Shown here piece by piece: positions 26,960 to 36,051 of a stretch of 41,521 nucleotides of DNA. Below the pieces are notes generated by a model. It did not search any database, was not told the origin of the DNA, and worked only from the letters and a program-made list of their open reading frames with translations. Origin of the DNA: Deltaproteobacteria bacterium (GTDB taxonomy: Bacteria > Desulfobacterota > GWC2-55-46 > DRQE01). Positions within the stretch are counted from its first letter, which is position 1. Every line of letters begins with the position of its first letter. The position numbers and the translations under genes are program-made. The DNA is taken from positions 1 through 41,521 of the forward strand of contig WGEY01000049.1 in assembly GCA_015492495.1 (NCBI GenBank). Direction: 5' to 3'.

Positions 26960-29749
26960 TCAATATAGGAGCCTGTAGCTTGCAAGGAGCCTTAGGTATT
27001 CATCTTCAGTCCCCTTGAATCCCTTCACGTATTCTATGCCGGCCGATAGGCTGTCCCTTCTCAGGACGCCTCCACCGATCCCTACGCTGGTGCTGAACCC
27101 GGGACCTGTCTTGTCATTCAACGTCACATCGAGGCTTAGAAAGGGCCTCCACGGCCCTGCATGGCCGTAACGGTCGTCGAGGCCGAAGAGAACCCCGGCC
27201 CCCGCCATGTTGTAGCTTTCGGGCAGCACGCTTTCCGGTTCGTAGGGGAAGAGCGTCCTTATGGCGCCCTTGTCCCGGGTGCCTTCGTTAAACCGTACCG
27301 AGTCGAGGTAGACCCTGACGGTATAGTCCGGATAACCCGTCCTGACCCTGTAGGAGGCCTCGGAGTATACGTTCATGCTGCTTCCGACCGACGGGCCGTC
27401 CTGGGAACGGAACCGCTGGTAGGAGAGGCGTACGTTGAGGGTTGAGCGCCGCTCGAAGCTGTACGATGCCGAGACCGCGTAGCGATCCTTTATCCCGGCC
27501 AGATGGAGGTACACGTTCTCATCCGCGCGCACGTTTTTTCCGTAGAAGAGCCCCAGACGTATCCCGTTGAGGAGATGGTATGAATCCAGGCCGACCGTAT
27601 AAAAGACGTTTTCTTTGATCCCCTTGTGGGAGCCTGCGGCCAACTTCAGTCTGCCCCTGTCGAAGAGCCGCGACAACCTGATGCCGTAGATGTTCCTGCT
27701 GTCGGGTGCGTTTACAAGGCTTGCTTTGTCACTGTCGACGGTCCGGCCGCCGGTGTAGAAGAACGCCGCTTCGAAGCCCTTTGAGATGTCCAGCTCAAAG
27801 GAAATCTCTTCGGCGGTCTCCTCGTACGGTCCCCTCTCTTCGTAGTACAAAGTAACCCCCGCTGTCTGCTGGTAGTTTCTTGCCAGGTCAGAGAACTGCT
27901 TGTAGAGGAGATGATCCTCCCTGTTCTTATAGAGCCCCAGGTAGGCATGTTGCATGGCATCCTTGATCCGTCCGGTTCTTCTGAGCGCCTCCACCCGGTC
28001 CCTCGCCGGAAGCGTGTAGGGGTGTTTTCCAAGGAGTTCCGCCATATCGTACCTCGCATCCTCCCACAGGGCGAGGTTCAGGTACATCCACGGTCTTGCG
28101 GCATAATTGTACTTCCTTATAAGGTGTTCCACCATGGTCCTGCCCTCTATGCCCATCAGATAGGAGAGCTCTATGTCGTTCGCCGTCTTTTGGGGCAGCA
28201 CCTCTTTTGCAAGCGCCATGTATCCGGCCACAATGCGCGGGGACTCGTAGTAAGGTGCGACCCTCAGAAACTCCTCAAGGAACCTTCCGTCCTCAAGGAG
28301 CTCCGGGTTCTTCTTCAACTTGTCGCGCATGTCCCTGTATATGTTGAACCTCAGGGCCTCGGCCTCTGCATGCCTGCCGTACAGGGAGAGTATATCCGCG
28401 CGAAGAAGCCTTGTGGTGGCTGTGTCGTCAGGCAGTCGTTCAGCGAGCGTGAGGGCCTTTCGGCCGTTTCCTATCTTCGCGTACAGGAGGGTGAACGGCA
28501 TGAGCAGACCGGGTTCGTTCGCAAGCCTTCCGTAATCCCGTGCCACCCCCTTTAGCCCCCTGTCATCTTCATAGTCGAGCAGGAGATAGATGTACTGCGA
28601 CAGAAGCTCCTTGGAGAAGTTTTCCTTGAGTACCCTGGCATACAGCCTCTTGGCATGCTCGGGTCCCCTTGCGTTCCTGAGCGCCTGCGCATACACGGCG
28701 GTGAAGTACGGGTCTTTCAGGAACCTCTCGATATCCTCCCTGTCGAGCCTCTTGATCTCCGTTACGATCTGGTCCCATCTTCCAAGCGACGCCGCGGCGG
28801 TGAGAAAATGGTATAATAGATAGCTCGTTCTGAAGCTGCGCCATCCCTCCAGGGCGTAGTTCATCGCACGGCCGGGATCCTTTCCGTTCCAGTAAAGAAA
28901 TAGCCTCTCGTAGTCCACGGCCCTCGCCCTGCCTGTTCGGCGCAGGATTCGGCTAGCCTGGACAGAAGTGTCGTATTCCTGGAGCCCCCAGGCGAGGTCG
29001 CTCATGGTCTCCCAGTAACGGGCATCCCCGGGTGAGGCCTTGTCCATGTGCCTTTTCAGAAGATCGAGCGCATCGGCATACCTCCTGAGAGAATAGAGGA
29101 CCTCGGTGTAGAACAACGCATCATCGGGCTTGAGCCCGAACGTCTCCTCCGTCTCTCGAAGTATACGGGCCGCGTCTTCGGGCCTTCCGTAAGAGAAGTA
29201 GATCCTTGCAAGGTGCCCCGCAACCTTTCTGTCCCGGTCCTTCTCTATGATTCCCTCAAGCACCGCGATCAGCGCGTCTATGTCTCCTGATTGCTCGTAT
29301 ACGAACAGGATATTCTTAATGTCGTCCACCTTGCCGGACTCTATGTCCTCTTCCATAAGTTCCTTTGCAAGGTCGAACCTGTTGAGCGCCACGGCAAGAG
29401 AGAAGGCCTTCTTTCTGAGGGTGTCCTTTCCGGAGAGCCTGTACGCGGTGATGTATGCCCTGAGGGCATCGTCGCTTCTGCTCCTCCAGGAACTTATCTC
29501 CGCAACCCTCTCCCACCAGTAAGGATCTTCTGGAAAGAGCCTGGTACCTTTTTCGGCCACGACCGAGGCGTTTTTCAGGTCACCGGAGGCGAGAAAGGTG
29601 GAAAGAAGCAGCCTCAGAAGAGTCTCTTTCCTGCCCCCGGCCCTGTCCTCCTTTTCCGTCTCTCCCCGATCCATCTTCTTGCCGAGGGCCGGCTGTACGT
29701 TACAGAGGAGGGCCATGCCTACAAGAACGGTTATAAGACTCCTTACCAC
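26960..29749 (-). CDS. pelB: PelB C-terminal half: exported TPR and outer-membrane beta-barrel protein
   Basis: This corresponds to the TPR and barrel part of PelB, the outer-membrane porin for Pel polysaccharide. Residues 1-23 are a signal peptide (VRSLITVLVGMALL, cleavage after QPALG). About residues 40-620 are repeated helix pairs of TPR type, with PEDA and DAL motifs. From about 640 onward come alternating amphipathic strands ending in an aromatic (SYRLLY), as in outer-membrane barrels. Length is 929 aa. The start is GTG 29749, overlapping the preceding gene by 7 nt in another frame. The preceding 263-aa protein supplies the N-terminal part of PelB, so PelB is split here. Export of Pel is inferred from the gene set. 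Confidence 0.85.
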   Translation of the reverse strand: MVRSLITVLVGMALLCNVQPALGKKMDRGETEKEDRAGGRKETLLRLLLSTFLASGDLKNASVVAEKGTRLFPEDPYWWERVAEISSWRSRSDDALRAYITAYRLSGKDTLRKKAFSLAVALNRFDLAKELMEEDIESGKVDDIKNILFVYEQSGDIDALIAVLEGIIEKDRDRKVAGHLARIYFSYGRPEDAARILRETEETFGLKPDDALFYTEVLYSLRRYADALDLLKRHMDKASPGDARYWETMSDLAWGLQEYDTSVQASRILRRTGRARAVDYERLFLYWNGKDPGRAMNYALEGWRSFRTSYLLYHFLTAAASLGRWDQIVTEIKRLDREDIERFLKDPYFTAVYAQALRNARGPEHAKRLYARVLKENFSKELLSQYIYLLLDYEDDRGLKGVARDYGRLANEPGLLMPFTLLYAKIGNGRKALTLAERLPDDTATTRLLRADILSLYGRHAEAEALRFNIYRDMRDKLKKNPELLEDGRFLEEFLRVAPYYESPRIVAGYMALAKEVLPQKTANDIELSYLMGIEGRTMVEHLIRKYNYAARPWMYLNLALWEDARYDMAELLGKHPYTLPARDRVEALRRTGRIKDAMQHAYLGLYKNREDHLLYKQFSDLARNYQQTAGVTLYYEERGPYEETAEEISFELDISKGFEAAFFYTGGRTVDSDKASLVNAPDSRNIYGIRLSRLFDRGRLKLAAGSHKGIKENVFYTVGLDSYHLLNGIRLGLFYGKNVRADENVYLHLAGIKDRYAVSASYSFERRSTLNVRLSYQRFRSQDGPSVGSSMNVYSEASYRVRTGYPDYTVRVYLDSVRFNEGTRDKGAIRTLFPYEPESVLPESYNMAGAGVLFGLDDRYGHAGPWRPFLSLDVTLNDKTGPGFSTSVGIGGGVLRRDSLSAGIEYVKGFKGTEDEYLRLLASYRLLY

Positions 29750-30534
29750 GTGTTCTCACTCTGGAGGTTCTTCAATATAACGAGGGCGACCGTTCTTGCG
29801 AACGACACGTCACCCGTTGCCAGGGCCGAGGCGAGCACGAACTGCGCCATCTCCACATCAACTGAAAACTCTTTCCCATAGAGGGATATGAGTCTTTTCA
29901 CCATTCCGTAATCCCCGCCCCATAGGGCTGCCTCCACGGCACCCCTGAAGTAGGGGAACCGCTTTCGGTGGTCGATCTCGGTACGCAAGGCGGCTTCGTG
30001 GTATTCGATCGCCTTTGCGTAATCGTTCGTATACAGTGCAGCCTCGGCCGCCTTTTCATACCATGAAGGATCCTTTTCCGCGATAGCCAGTCTCTGGGCG
30101 TAGTTCCGGGCCGTCTCGTAGTCCCTGAGGGATACGGCGAGCCTGTAGGATACGAGGAGCCAGTCCGGGTTTTCTTCCATGCCGGTCCTTGATGCCGCAA
30201 CCTCCTTAAGAAGCCGGCCCGCCCTTTTGTAATCATTGACCGTCACGAACCTCCGTGCGAGCATGAGCTTCAGCCTGTCGTCCGGCTTAACCCGCACGAG
30301 ATTCTCCAGGTAGGCGATGCTGAGATCGATATTGGTCTCCTCACCGGCGAGAAGCAGCCTCTCCATTCCGAAGCCCGGATAGAGGAGCACCATCGAGGCG
30401 GCTATCACCAGGACCAGGAGGGTAAGCTCCCTGTATTCAAAAAACCTGGCCCTTACATCTTGCCCTAATGACCGCTTCGTTGGCGTCCTTGAATCTGTAA
30501 ACCGTAACCGCGCCTTTCTTCTTTCTTCGCTCAA
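29743..30534 (-). CDS. pelB: PelB N-terminal half: inner-membrane-anchored TPR protein
   Basis: A 263-aa protein with a basic cytoplasmic N-terminus, one membrane helix (LTLLVLVIAASMVLL, residues 37-51) and then TPR-like helix pairs (about 66-250, such as SIAYLENLVRVKPDD and AKAIEYHEAAL). This matches the N-terminal part of Pseudomonas PelB, and together with the next gene totals about 1,190 aa, the size of intact PelB. The start is TTG 30534, with a strong AAGGAGG 5 nt upstream, lying 98 nt inside the 3' end of pelA. It probably tethers the export channel to the inner-membrane synthase through periplasmic TPRs. The name pelB for this half is an inference from position and architecture. Confidence 0.8.
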   Translation of the reverse strand: MSEERRKARLRFTDSRTPTKRSLGQDVRARFFEYRELTLLVLVIAASMVLLYPGFGMERLLLAGEETNIDLSIAYLENLVRVKPDDRLKLMLARRFVTVNDYKRAGRLLKEVAASRTGMEENPDWLLVSYRLAVSLRDYETARNYAQRLAIAEKDPSWYEKAAEAALYTNDYAKAIEYHEAALRTEIDHRKRFPYFRGAVEAALWGGDYGMVKRLISLYGKEFSVDVEMAQFVLASALATGDVSFARTVALVILKNLQSENTW

Positions 30535-33217
30535 AGCCGCCTCCTTTTACGTGTACCTCGCACCCTGACTCTTCTACAGCGAATTCGAGCGGAAGGTAGC
30601 CTTTAAGCCCTATGGAGACCTGCCCTTTCCCCTTGTTGTGGAAGACCACCTGTCCGTTGGCCTCTATAAGCCTGAACCCGGGTCGTCTCTTGTCCGTGAA
30701 TGTGACGCGGTAATCTCCGGACCCGTCGAGGTGTATGTATATGACCTCGCCCGCCTCCCTGTACCCGACCACCCCCCTGGAACGAACCGGATCCGGATAG
30801 CCTCGGCCCTTTTCGATCTTCAGTGTCTTCATGCGGCCGCCGTCCCTTGCCGCAAGCTCACCGTTGATTCGGCCCACGGCCATATCCCTGAACCCGTGCA
30901 CCCTGGCGGCATACTCCGAAAGAAACATGGGATTCGTCTCCTGCGATAGCGCCCATGCGTAAACCTTCTTCAATGCCCTGAGGGATGCGATCTTCTGGCC
31001 GGAGTAGAAGTGGTAGTATATGCCGATGGGTTTCAACCGCCTCGGCCTTTCGGTGAGCTCGAATGTCTGGATTACGTTCGAGTACCCGTAGTACGGCCCG
31101 GTCCAAAGGCCGGTATAGAGGTTTTCGTTCTGAACAGGCGCGTAGACCTGAAAGTAGGGCCCCCTGTTTACACCCATGGGTGAGACGAAGACCAAAAACG
31201 GCCTTGAACGTGTCATCTGCGTGTCCCCTCCGTTTACGTTGTAGATCCCGAGCCGGTAGGTCATCTTCACCGCATCTTCGGGTGGCTGGCAGTCACCGGT
31301 CCATAGAAAGACCGAGAGCCTTTTGCCCTTGGGGGCAAGCCTTGTGTTTATGTATTCGGTCGATCCCTTTATCTCCCTTTCGAGGTCGAACCTGTAACCG
31401 GGCAGGGGGAGTATGTAGCGTTTCCCAGTGGCGGCCTCTGTGCCGGATCTCAGCGCCTTCCATACGAACGGATGGCTGTAGCTGTGGGATGCGGCCTCAA
31501 CGTTCTCCATCGCGAATATGGATCTCGCCACCTCTTCGAGCCTGGCGGACCTTTCGGGGTAAAGCCCCCACGGGGCGACCTCTCCTTCGATTACGGCGAC
31601 CGTGTGAGGCACCGCGAACCTTTTGAGTATCTCATCCCTTATGACCTCGCCGATGAGCCTCTTCCTGTCGAAGTCAGCGTATCCGAAGAAACTGTCGCCA
31701 TCTATGTGGGCCGTAAGTATCCTCCTGCCGTTCTCCGTGGTCACATCCGGCACCGGGGTCGTCACAGGACCGAAGACCGTCTTGAACACCTCGAAGGGGT
31801 CGTACGCCCAGGCGTCGAACCCCTTTACTATCAATGCGCCGTCGAGGGCGTAACCGCCCCACGGGGTGAGGGCGAAGGGGACAGATTCATCCCCGTTCTC
31901 GTCCTCGACTACGAGGAGCGGTGTACCCTCTTCAGGAGAAAGCCGCGGGACGGTCGGATCCACTGAAGGGGATACCTCGAAGAACGGCAGGATGCTTTTC
32001 TTTATCTTGAACGGCCAGAGTCTCTTCTCTCCTGCCTTGAGTATGTTTATCCCGAGCGGGGCGAGGAGCCTCTTATTCGCCGGGAAGCCGAAGCCGTCGA
32101 GGAAGAAGACCTTCAGCCCCTCTTCTATCCGCTCGGTTATCCATTGGTGGAATTCGTGGTAATCGTCAAGCCCTCCGGTCCAGACCACCGCGCCCGCGTA
32201 GGCACCGGTCATGTAGTCCCAGGGAGGCCCCTTTTTTACGTCCCTGAGCTCGGGTACAAAGCCTAGGTACTCCAGCGGCAACTGTACGAACCTGTGTATA
32301 TCGGTCAACGACTCTTCTTTCTGCCTGTCGGAGTTGTAAAAGAGAAGAATCCTTCTCGGCACGGGCTCGCAGTTACCGGTGCCCATCGTTGAGAGGTTGT
32401 AATCGCTTATGTAGGAGAGAAATCCGAGCTCAGAGATCCGACGTGCCACATCCCTTTGGAGCCCCCTGTTCCCCGGGCTCACGTAGTCCACAACGATTAC
32501 AGGCAGTCCGTATTCTTTCACCTTCCGAAGCCTCTCTGTGAGCCATCGCGTCTCCTCGCCGTCCATTTCCCTGTAATCCATGGCCTCGGTGTCAAGTCCA
32601 TGGAACAGGCCTTCTGCCAGAACACCGTCGACATAGCGGTGGATACTGTCCATGATCTCGAAGCCTCTGTTCACTATGATCATGATCCCGGGAAAGCGCT
32701 CCTTGAGTTTACTTATGAAGAGGACCTCGGCCTCCTCGTATCCCTTCCAGTCGCCTTTTTCGAGCACGAGCCTGTATGAGTCCAGCGTGTCGAGAAACAA
32801 TCCGTCGTAGCCCTGTTTCACGATGGGCGTTATGACACTGTCCACCAGGAAGCGCCTGTAGGCGGGGTTTCTCAGGTCCACAACGAGGCTGCCCCATGCC
32901 CTGTTTTCTCCGAGCACCCATTCCCTTTTAACATCCTTGAAGTGGTCTCTGTGGGGACCCCTTTCCGCTACACTCACGTACGCAAAAAGCCTTGCCCGCC
33001 TCTCGCCCATATAGGACCTCTCCCGCAGCCTTTCCATGGAGAATGTGTCGGGATCGACTATCAACCAGTCGTAGAAGTAAAGGGCCTCATCCGGGGGGGA
33101 TTTTGCGTAGAAGAGAGCCACGCACTCGGGGGCGCTGCCCGCACGGGATGGAGGAGCGGCGAGGAAGGCGATTAACACCATGCTAATGAAGCATGAAAGT
33201 CTGATAATGGACTTCAT
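30437..33217 (-). CDS. pelA: PelA: periplasmic Pel glycoside hydrolase and deacetylase
   Basis: PelA trims and de-N-acetylates the Pel polymer in the periplasm. Residues 1-26 are a signal peptide (cleavage after PSRA). An N-terminal TIM-barrel hydrolase domain has YDGLFLDTLDSY and DGVLAEGLFHG, whose Glu202 is the likely catalytic acid of the PelA hydrolase. A middle domain (about 290-420) follows. The polysaccharide deacetylase domain has AHIDGD (His504, Asp506, Asp508) and the HSYSH metal site (His578, His582). The C-terminal 130 residues are beta-rich. Length is 926 aa, close to Pseudomonas PelA. ATG 33217 has GAGGAG 8 nt upstream and overlaps pelG by 35 nt. Confidence 0.92.
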   Translation of the reverse strand: MKSIIRLSCFISMVLIAFLAAPPSRAGSAPECVALFYAKSPPDEALYFYDWLIVDPDTFSMERLRERSYMGERRARLFAYVSVAERGPHRDHFKDVKREWVLGENRAWGSLVVDLRNPAYRRFLVDSVITPIVKQGYDGLFLDTLDSYRLVLEKGDWKGYEEAEVLFISKLKERFPGIMIIVNRGFEIMDSIHRYVDGVLAEGLFHGLDTEAMDYREMDGEETRWLTERLRKVKEYGLPVIVVDYVSPGNRGLQRDVARRISELGFLSYISDYNLSTMGTGNCEPVPRRILLFYNSDRQKEESLTDIHRFVQLPLEYLGFVPELRDVKKGPPWDYMTGAYAGAVVWTGGLDDYHEFHQWITERIEEGLKVFFLDGFGFPANKRLLAPLGINILKAGEKRLWPFKIKKSILPFFEVSPSVDPTVPRLSPEEGTPLLVVEDENGDESVPFALTPWGGYALDGALIVKGFDAWAYDPFEVFKTVFGPVTTPVPDVTTENGRRILTAHIDGDSFFGYADFDRKRLIGEVIRDEILKRFAVPHTVAVIEGEVAPWGLYPERSARLEEVARSIFAMENVEAASHSYSHPFVWKALRSGTEAATGKRYILPLPGYRFDLEREIKGSTEYINTRLAPKGKRLSVFLWTGDCQPPEDAVKMTYRLGIYNVNGGDTQMTRSRPFLVFVSPMGVNRGPYFQVYAPVQNENLYTGLWTGPYYGYSNVIQTFELTERPRRLKPIGIYYHFYSGQKIASLRALKKVYAWALSQETNPMFLSEYAARVHGFRDMAVGRINGELAARDGGRMKTLKIEKGRGYPDPVRSRGVVGYREAGEVIYIHLDGSGDYRVTFTDKRRPGFRLIEANGQVVFHNKGKGQVSIGLKGYLPLEFAVEESGCEVHVKGGGFERRKKKGAVTVYRFKDANEAVIRARCKGQVF

Positions 33218-34553
33218 TGAAAAATCTCCTCAGGAATATGACGCCCAGAAGGCTTGAGACCAGGAGCGACAGTACGAACCCGTAACCGTAGTAATAGGGG
33301 CCGAGCGATATCGATACTTGGCTGAAGACGAGGTTCAGAAACAAGAAGACGCCGCTCAGTATCAGTGCTTCTCTTCGTTTGTCGAAGTAGAAGGCAAGCG
33401 CCAGAATCGACATGAGCATGAGCTGAAGAAAGGTGCCTATGCTCAGGATATTGAAAAGCGGTATGTACAGTAGGGAGAGCCCGAAGAACCTGAATATGAG
33501 CCGTTCGAAGAGAAAGACGAAGATCGTCCCTATGGCCTGCACCCTCAAGACATCGAGTATTATGGTCCTCGCAGAGTCCACCATCTCGTCTCCGATGCTG
33601 TAGAGCCTATCGAGGGTCGCTCCCTCGGTGACCGCCTTGTAGTACCTGTCGTAAACCTCGGCGAACTCGCCTTCGACCTTCAAAAAGAGCGATGCCATGC
33701 CAGGCGCTATTGTCAGGTAAGCGAGAAAGACCGGTATATCGTACATGACGGACGCCCTCAGAGGACCTATGATACTTTCACTCGTCGCCTCGTTGAACCA
33801 GAATACGAACTTATCCGCCCATACACCCGTATTGTAGAGGAAGCCGGTGAGTATGAGGGAAGGGTATATTCTGTCGCTTCTTGTAAAATCGAAGTCCACT
33901 ATCTTCTCAGACCTGTAGGAGCGGATGAGGTGGCCGGAGAGCATGACTATCAGTATGGCCTGGCCGGTGAGAAAGGACGACATGAGCCCCCTGAGTCCGT
34001 ACCCTGCCAGGAGGTACGACAATGCGAGAAATGTCCCGTAACCCGCGAGGAAGGAGTAGAGTATGTACCTGTAGCTCTTAAGGCTGGTAAGAAGTATGTT
34101 GATCGTCCATACCCCGCACAGCGTGGTGAAGGTGAAGAGGAACAAGATAGAGTAGAGTGTTCCCGTACCCTTGAACGCGAGTATTACGAACACCGCGCAG
34201 ATGATGAACCCGCTCAGCATGTTCAGAACAAGGGCGCCCATGAAGTTCGGCAGCACGGCCTGGAACCTTTTCTCGAAGATCCTGTCGGAGACGTATCTTG
34301 ACAGGACGAACTGGGAAAAGCCCGCATACACCAGGCTGAATGCGACCAGGTATGTTACGCTCACCTGGAACTGCCTCACCAGGGCCTTGTCTTCAACGAA
34401 CCTGTAGGCGAGCCAGCCGGAGAAGATGATGCTCAGTATGGATATGAAGTATGGCCCGGAGCTGAGCATGGCCGAGTATCCGAAGGCCCTCAAGACGGAG
34501 GTCAGTTTTCTGTCGCGCAGTATCCTTTTAAGTTCAAACCCTATTCCAGCCAT
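33183..34553 (-). CDS. pelG: PelG: polytopic Pel transporter (MOP-like)
   Basis: PelG is the multi-helix membrane protein thought to move Pel across the inner membrane with PelF, PelD and PelE. The N-terminus MAGIGFELKRILRD closely follows the known PelG start, and about twelve hydrophobic helices span the 456 residues, the same length as the Pseudomonas protein. ATG 34553 lies 20 nt inside the pelF 3' end; the frame is open further upstream but that part is out of register with homologues. It overlaps pelA by 35 nt. Confidence 0.93.
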   Translation of the reverse strand: MAGIGFELKRILRDRKLTSVLRAFGYSAMLSSGPYFISILSIIFSGWLAYRFVEDKALVRQFQVSVTYLVAFSLVYAGFSQFVLSRYVSDRIFEKRFQAVLPNFMGALVLNMLSGFIICAVFVILAFKGTGTLYSILFLFTFTTLCGVWTINILLTSLKSYRYILYSFLAGYGTFLALSYLLAGYGLRGLMSSFLTGQAILIVMLSGHLIRSYRSEKIVDFDFTRSDRIYPSLILTGFLYNTGVWADKFVFWFNEATSESIIGPLRASVMYDIPVFLAYLTIAPGMASLFLKVEGEFAEVYDRYYKAVTEGATLDRLYSIGDEMVDSARTIILDVLRVQAIGTIFVFLFERLIFRFFGLSLLYIPLFNILSIGTFLQLMLMSILALAFYFDKRREALILSGVFLFLNLVFSQVSISLGPYYYGYGFVLSLLVSSLLGVIFLRRFFNEVHYQTFMLH

Positions 34554-36051
34554 CGGTCTCGTCCCTGTATATCTCCCTGTAGGCGTCGATGAACCTGTCC
34601 ATGGTATAGTATGATTCAACCCTTTTTATTCCAGCCTCCCGGCACCTCTTCCAGTACTCCACATCGGAGAGCAGCCGGATGTATGCCACGGCGAGCGCCC
34701 TGGGGTTCGCTATGGGAGTCACCTCTCCGGCGGCCCCTATCCTGATGTCGGCATCATCCGGCCCGCCTTGGATGAGTTGCCTGCAGGAGCCCACGTCGGT
34801 TGTCACAACCGGGACCCCCGCGGCAAAGGCCTCGATGACCACCAGCGGCATGCCCTCGCTTACCGAGGTGAGGGTGACTATGCCTGAGGCGGGCAACACT
34901 TCGTGGATGTCCCTTCGCCCGAGGAACCTGACGCTTTCGCTCAACCCGAGGGCCTCCACCAGCCTTATACATTCGCTGTAATACTCGGGATCTTCATCGG
35001 TAGGTCCGACCACCCATCCCTGCACACCGGGCATGCTCTGGACCACCACCTTCATTGCGTTGATAAATGTCTTGATGTCCTTTATGGGGACGACCCTCCC
35101 TATGAGGGTGACCACCCACGGGACACCGTCTTTTCTGTCCACTCTCAGCTTAGAGAGGGCCTTCAGGTCCACGCCGTTCGGAATGGTGCGTGTCTTCTCG
35201 GGGGCCGCCCCGAGGCCGATCTGTATCTGTCTTGCGCCGTCAAAGAGGGAGATGATGAGGTCTGCGGCATTATAGGTGAACCTTCCTATGCTTTCGAAGA
35301 AGTTGATCCATATCTCTCTCAGGTGTTCCATCTCTCCATGCCTCTTTTGGAAGAAGAACCGCCTGTCAACGAGCCAGTCCGCGTTCATGAGATCTATCTT
35401 TCTCTCTCTCGTGTATATGCCGTGCTCGGTGAGGATGAGACGCCCCCTCCGGCCGTGTCTCAAAAGGGAGGCCAGGAACCCTGCGTACCCGGTGGAGGGA
35501 CTGTGTATGATCCTGTGTGGCGGGACCCTCTCAGCGATACCGGCAAGCCGCCATATCGGGGCATGAACGTTCCTGATCGTCCAGAAGTAATCCACGAACG
35601 GAGATTCCGTGTCGTAATTGAAGTACAGCTCCTTTATGAACCTCCAGGCGTTCCTGCCGTAAAGAAACGCCTCCTCCTTCAGATAGGCCGTGTAGAACTC
35701 CATGGAGCTCAGATCTCCCGGCAGCCCCTCTGTATGCCTCTCCTTGAACCACTTGTGGAGCTCCCGTATCCGCTCAAGGGCCTCTTCGTCCATGTCGTGC
35801 CCTGTTGGTGCCGGCCTTTCGCGGTCATCGAAGATGAAGTGGCTTTCGAGGTGTACGAGGTTGGCGGGGAGTTCAAACCTTCTTTCTCCGTAATCGTCAG
35901 GTCTTGCACCTATGAATACCACTCCGAAGCGGTATTCGGGCAGGCCCGTGATGAGGTGGTGAATCCAGGTAGAAACACCGCCGCTGATGTAGGGGTACGT
36001 ACCCTCCGCCATTATGAGAACGTCGATGTCCTTTGTCCCGTTCCTTTCCAT
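34534..36051 (-). CDS. pelF: PelF: cytoplasmic GT4-type Pel glycosyltransferase
   Basis: PelF is the UDP-sugar-dependent polymerase of Pel. It has a GT-B fold: N-terminal VLIMAEGTYPYISGGVSTWIH (about 10-31), and a C-terminal nucleotide-sugar domain with LIGRVVPIKDIKTFINAMK and the E-x7-E motif in SEGMPLVVIEAFAAGVPVV. There is no signal peptide or membrane helix. Length is 505 aa, against about 507 in Pseudomonas. ATG 36051 overlaps the pelE 3' end by 40 nt and pelG begins inside its 3' end, so the three are tightly coupled. Confidence 0.93.
   Translation of the reverse strand: MERNGTKDIDVLIMAEGTYPYISGGVSTWIHHLITGLPEYRFGVVFIGARPDDYGERRFELPANLVHLESHFIFDDRERPAPTGHDMDEEALERIRELHKWFKERHTEGLPGDLSSMEFYTAYLKEEAFLYGRNAWRFIKELYFNYDTESPFVDYFWTIRNVHAPIWRLAGIAERVPPHRIIHSPSTGYAGFLASLLRHGRRGRLILTEHGIYTRERKIDLMNADWLVDRRFFFQKRHGEMEHLREIWINFFESIGRFTYNAADLIISLFDGARQIQIGLGAAPEKTRTIPNGVDLKALSKLRVDRKDGVPWVVTLIGRVVPIKDIKTFINAMKVVVQSMPGVQGWVVGPTDEDPEYYSECIRLVEALGLSESVRFLGRRDIHEVLPASGIVTLTSVSEGMPLVVIEAFAAGVPVVTTDVGSCRQLIQGGPDDADIRIGAAGEVTPIANPRALAVAYIRLLSDVEYWKRCREAGIKRVESYYTMDRFIDAYREIYRDETDGWNRV

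Noticed and set aside
29740-29752. Frameshift error creating a false split of pelB
   Set aside because: The downstream protein has its own start and a well-formed signal peptide, and the upstream one ends cleanly with a 7-nt overlap like the other pel junctions. A sequencing error is possible but less likely.
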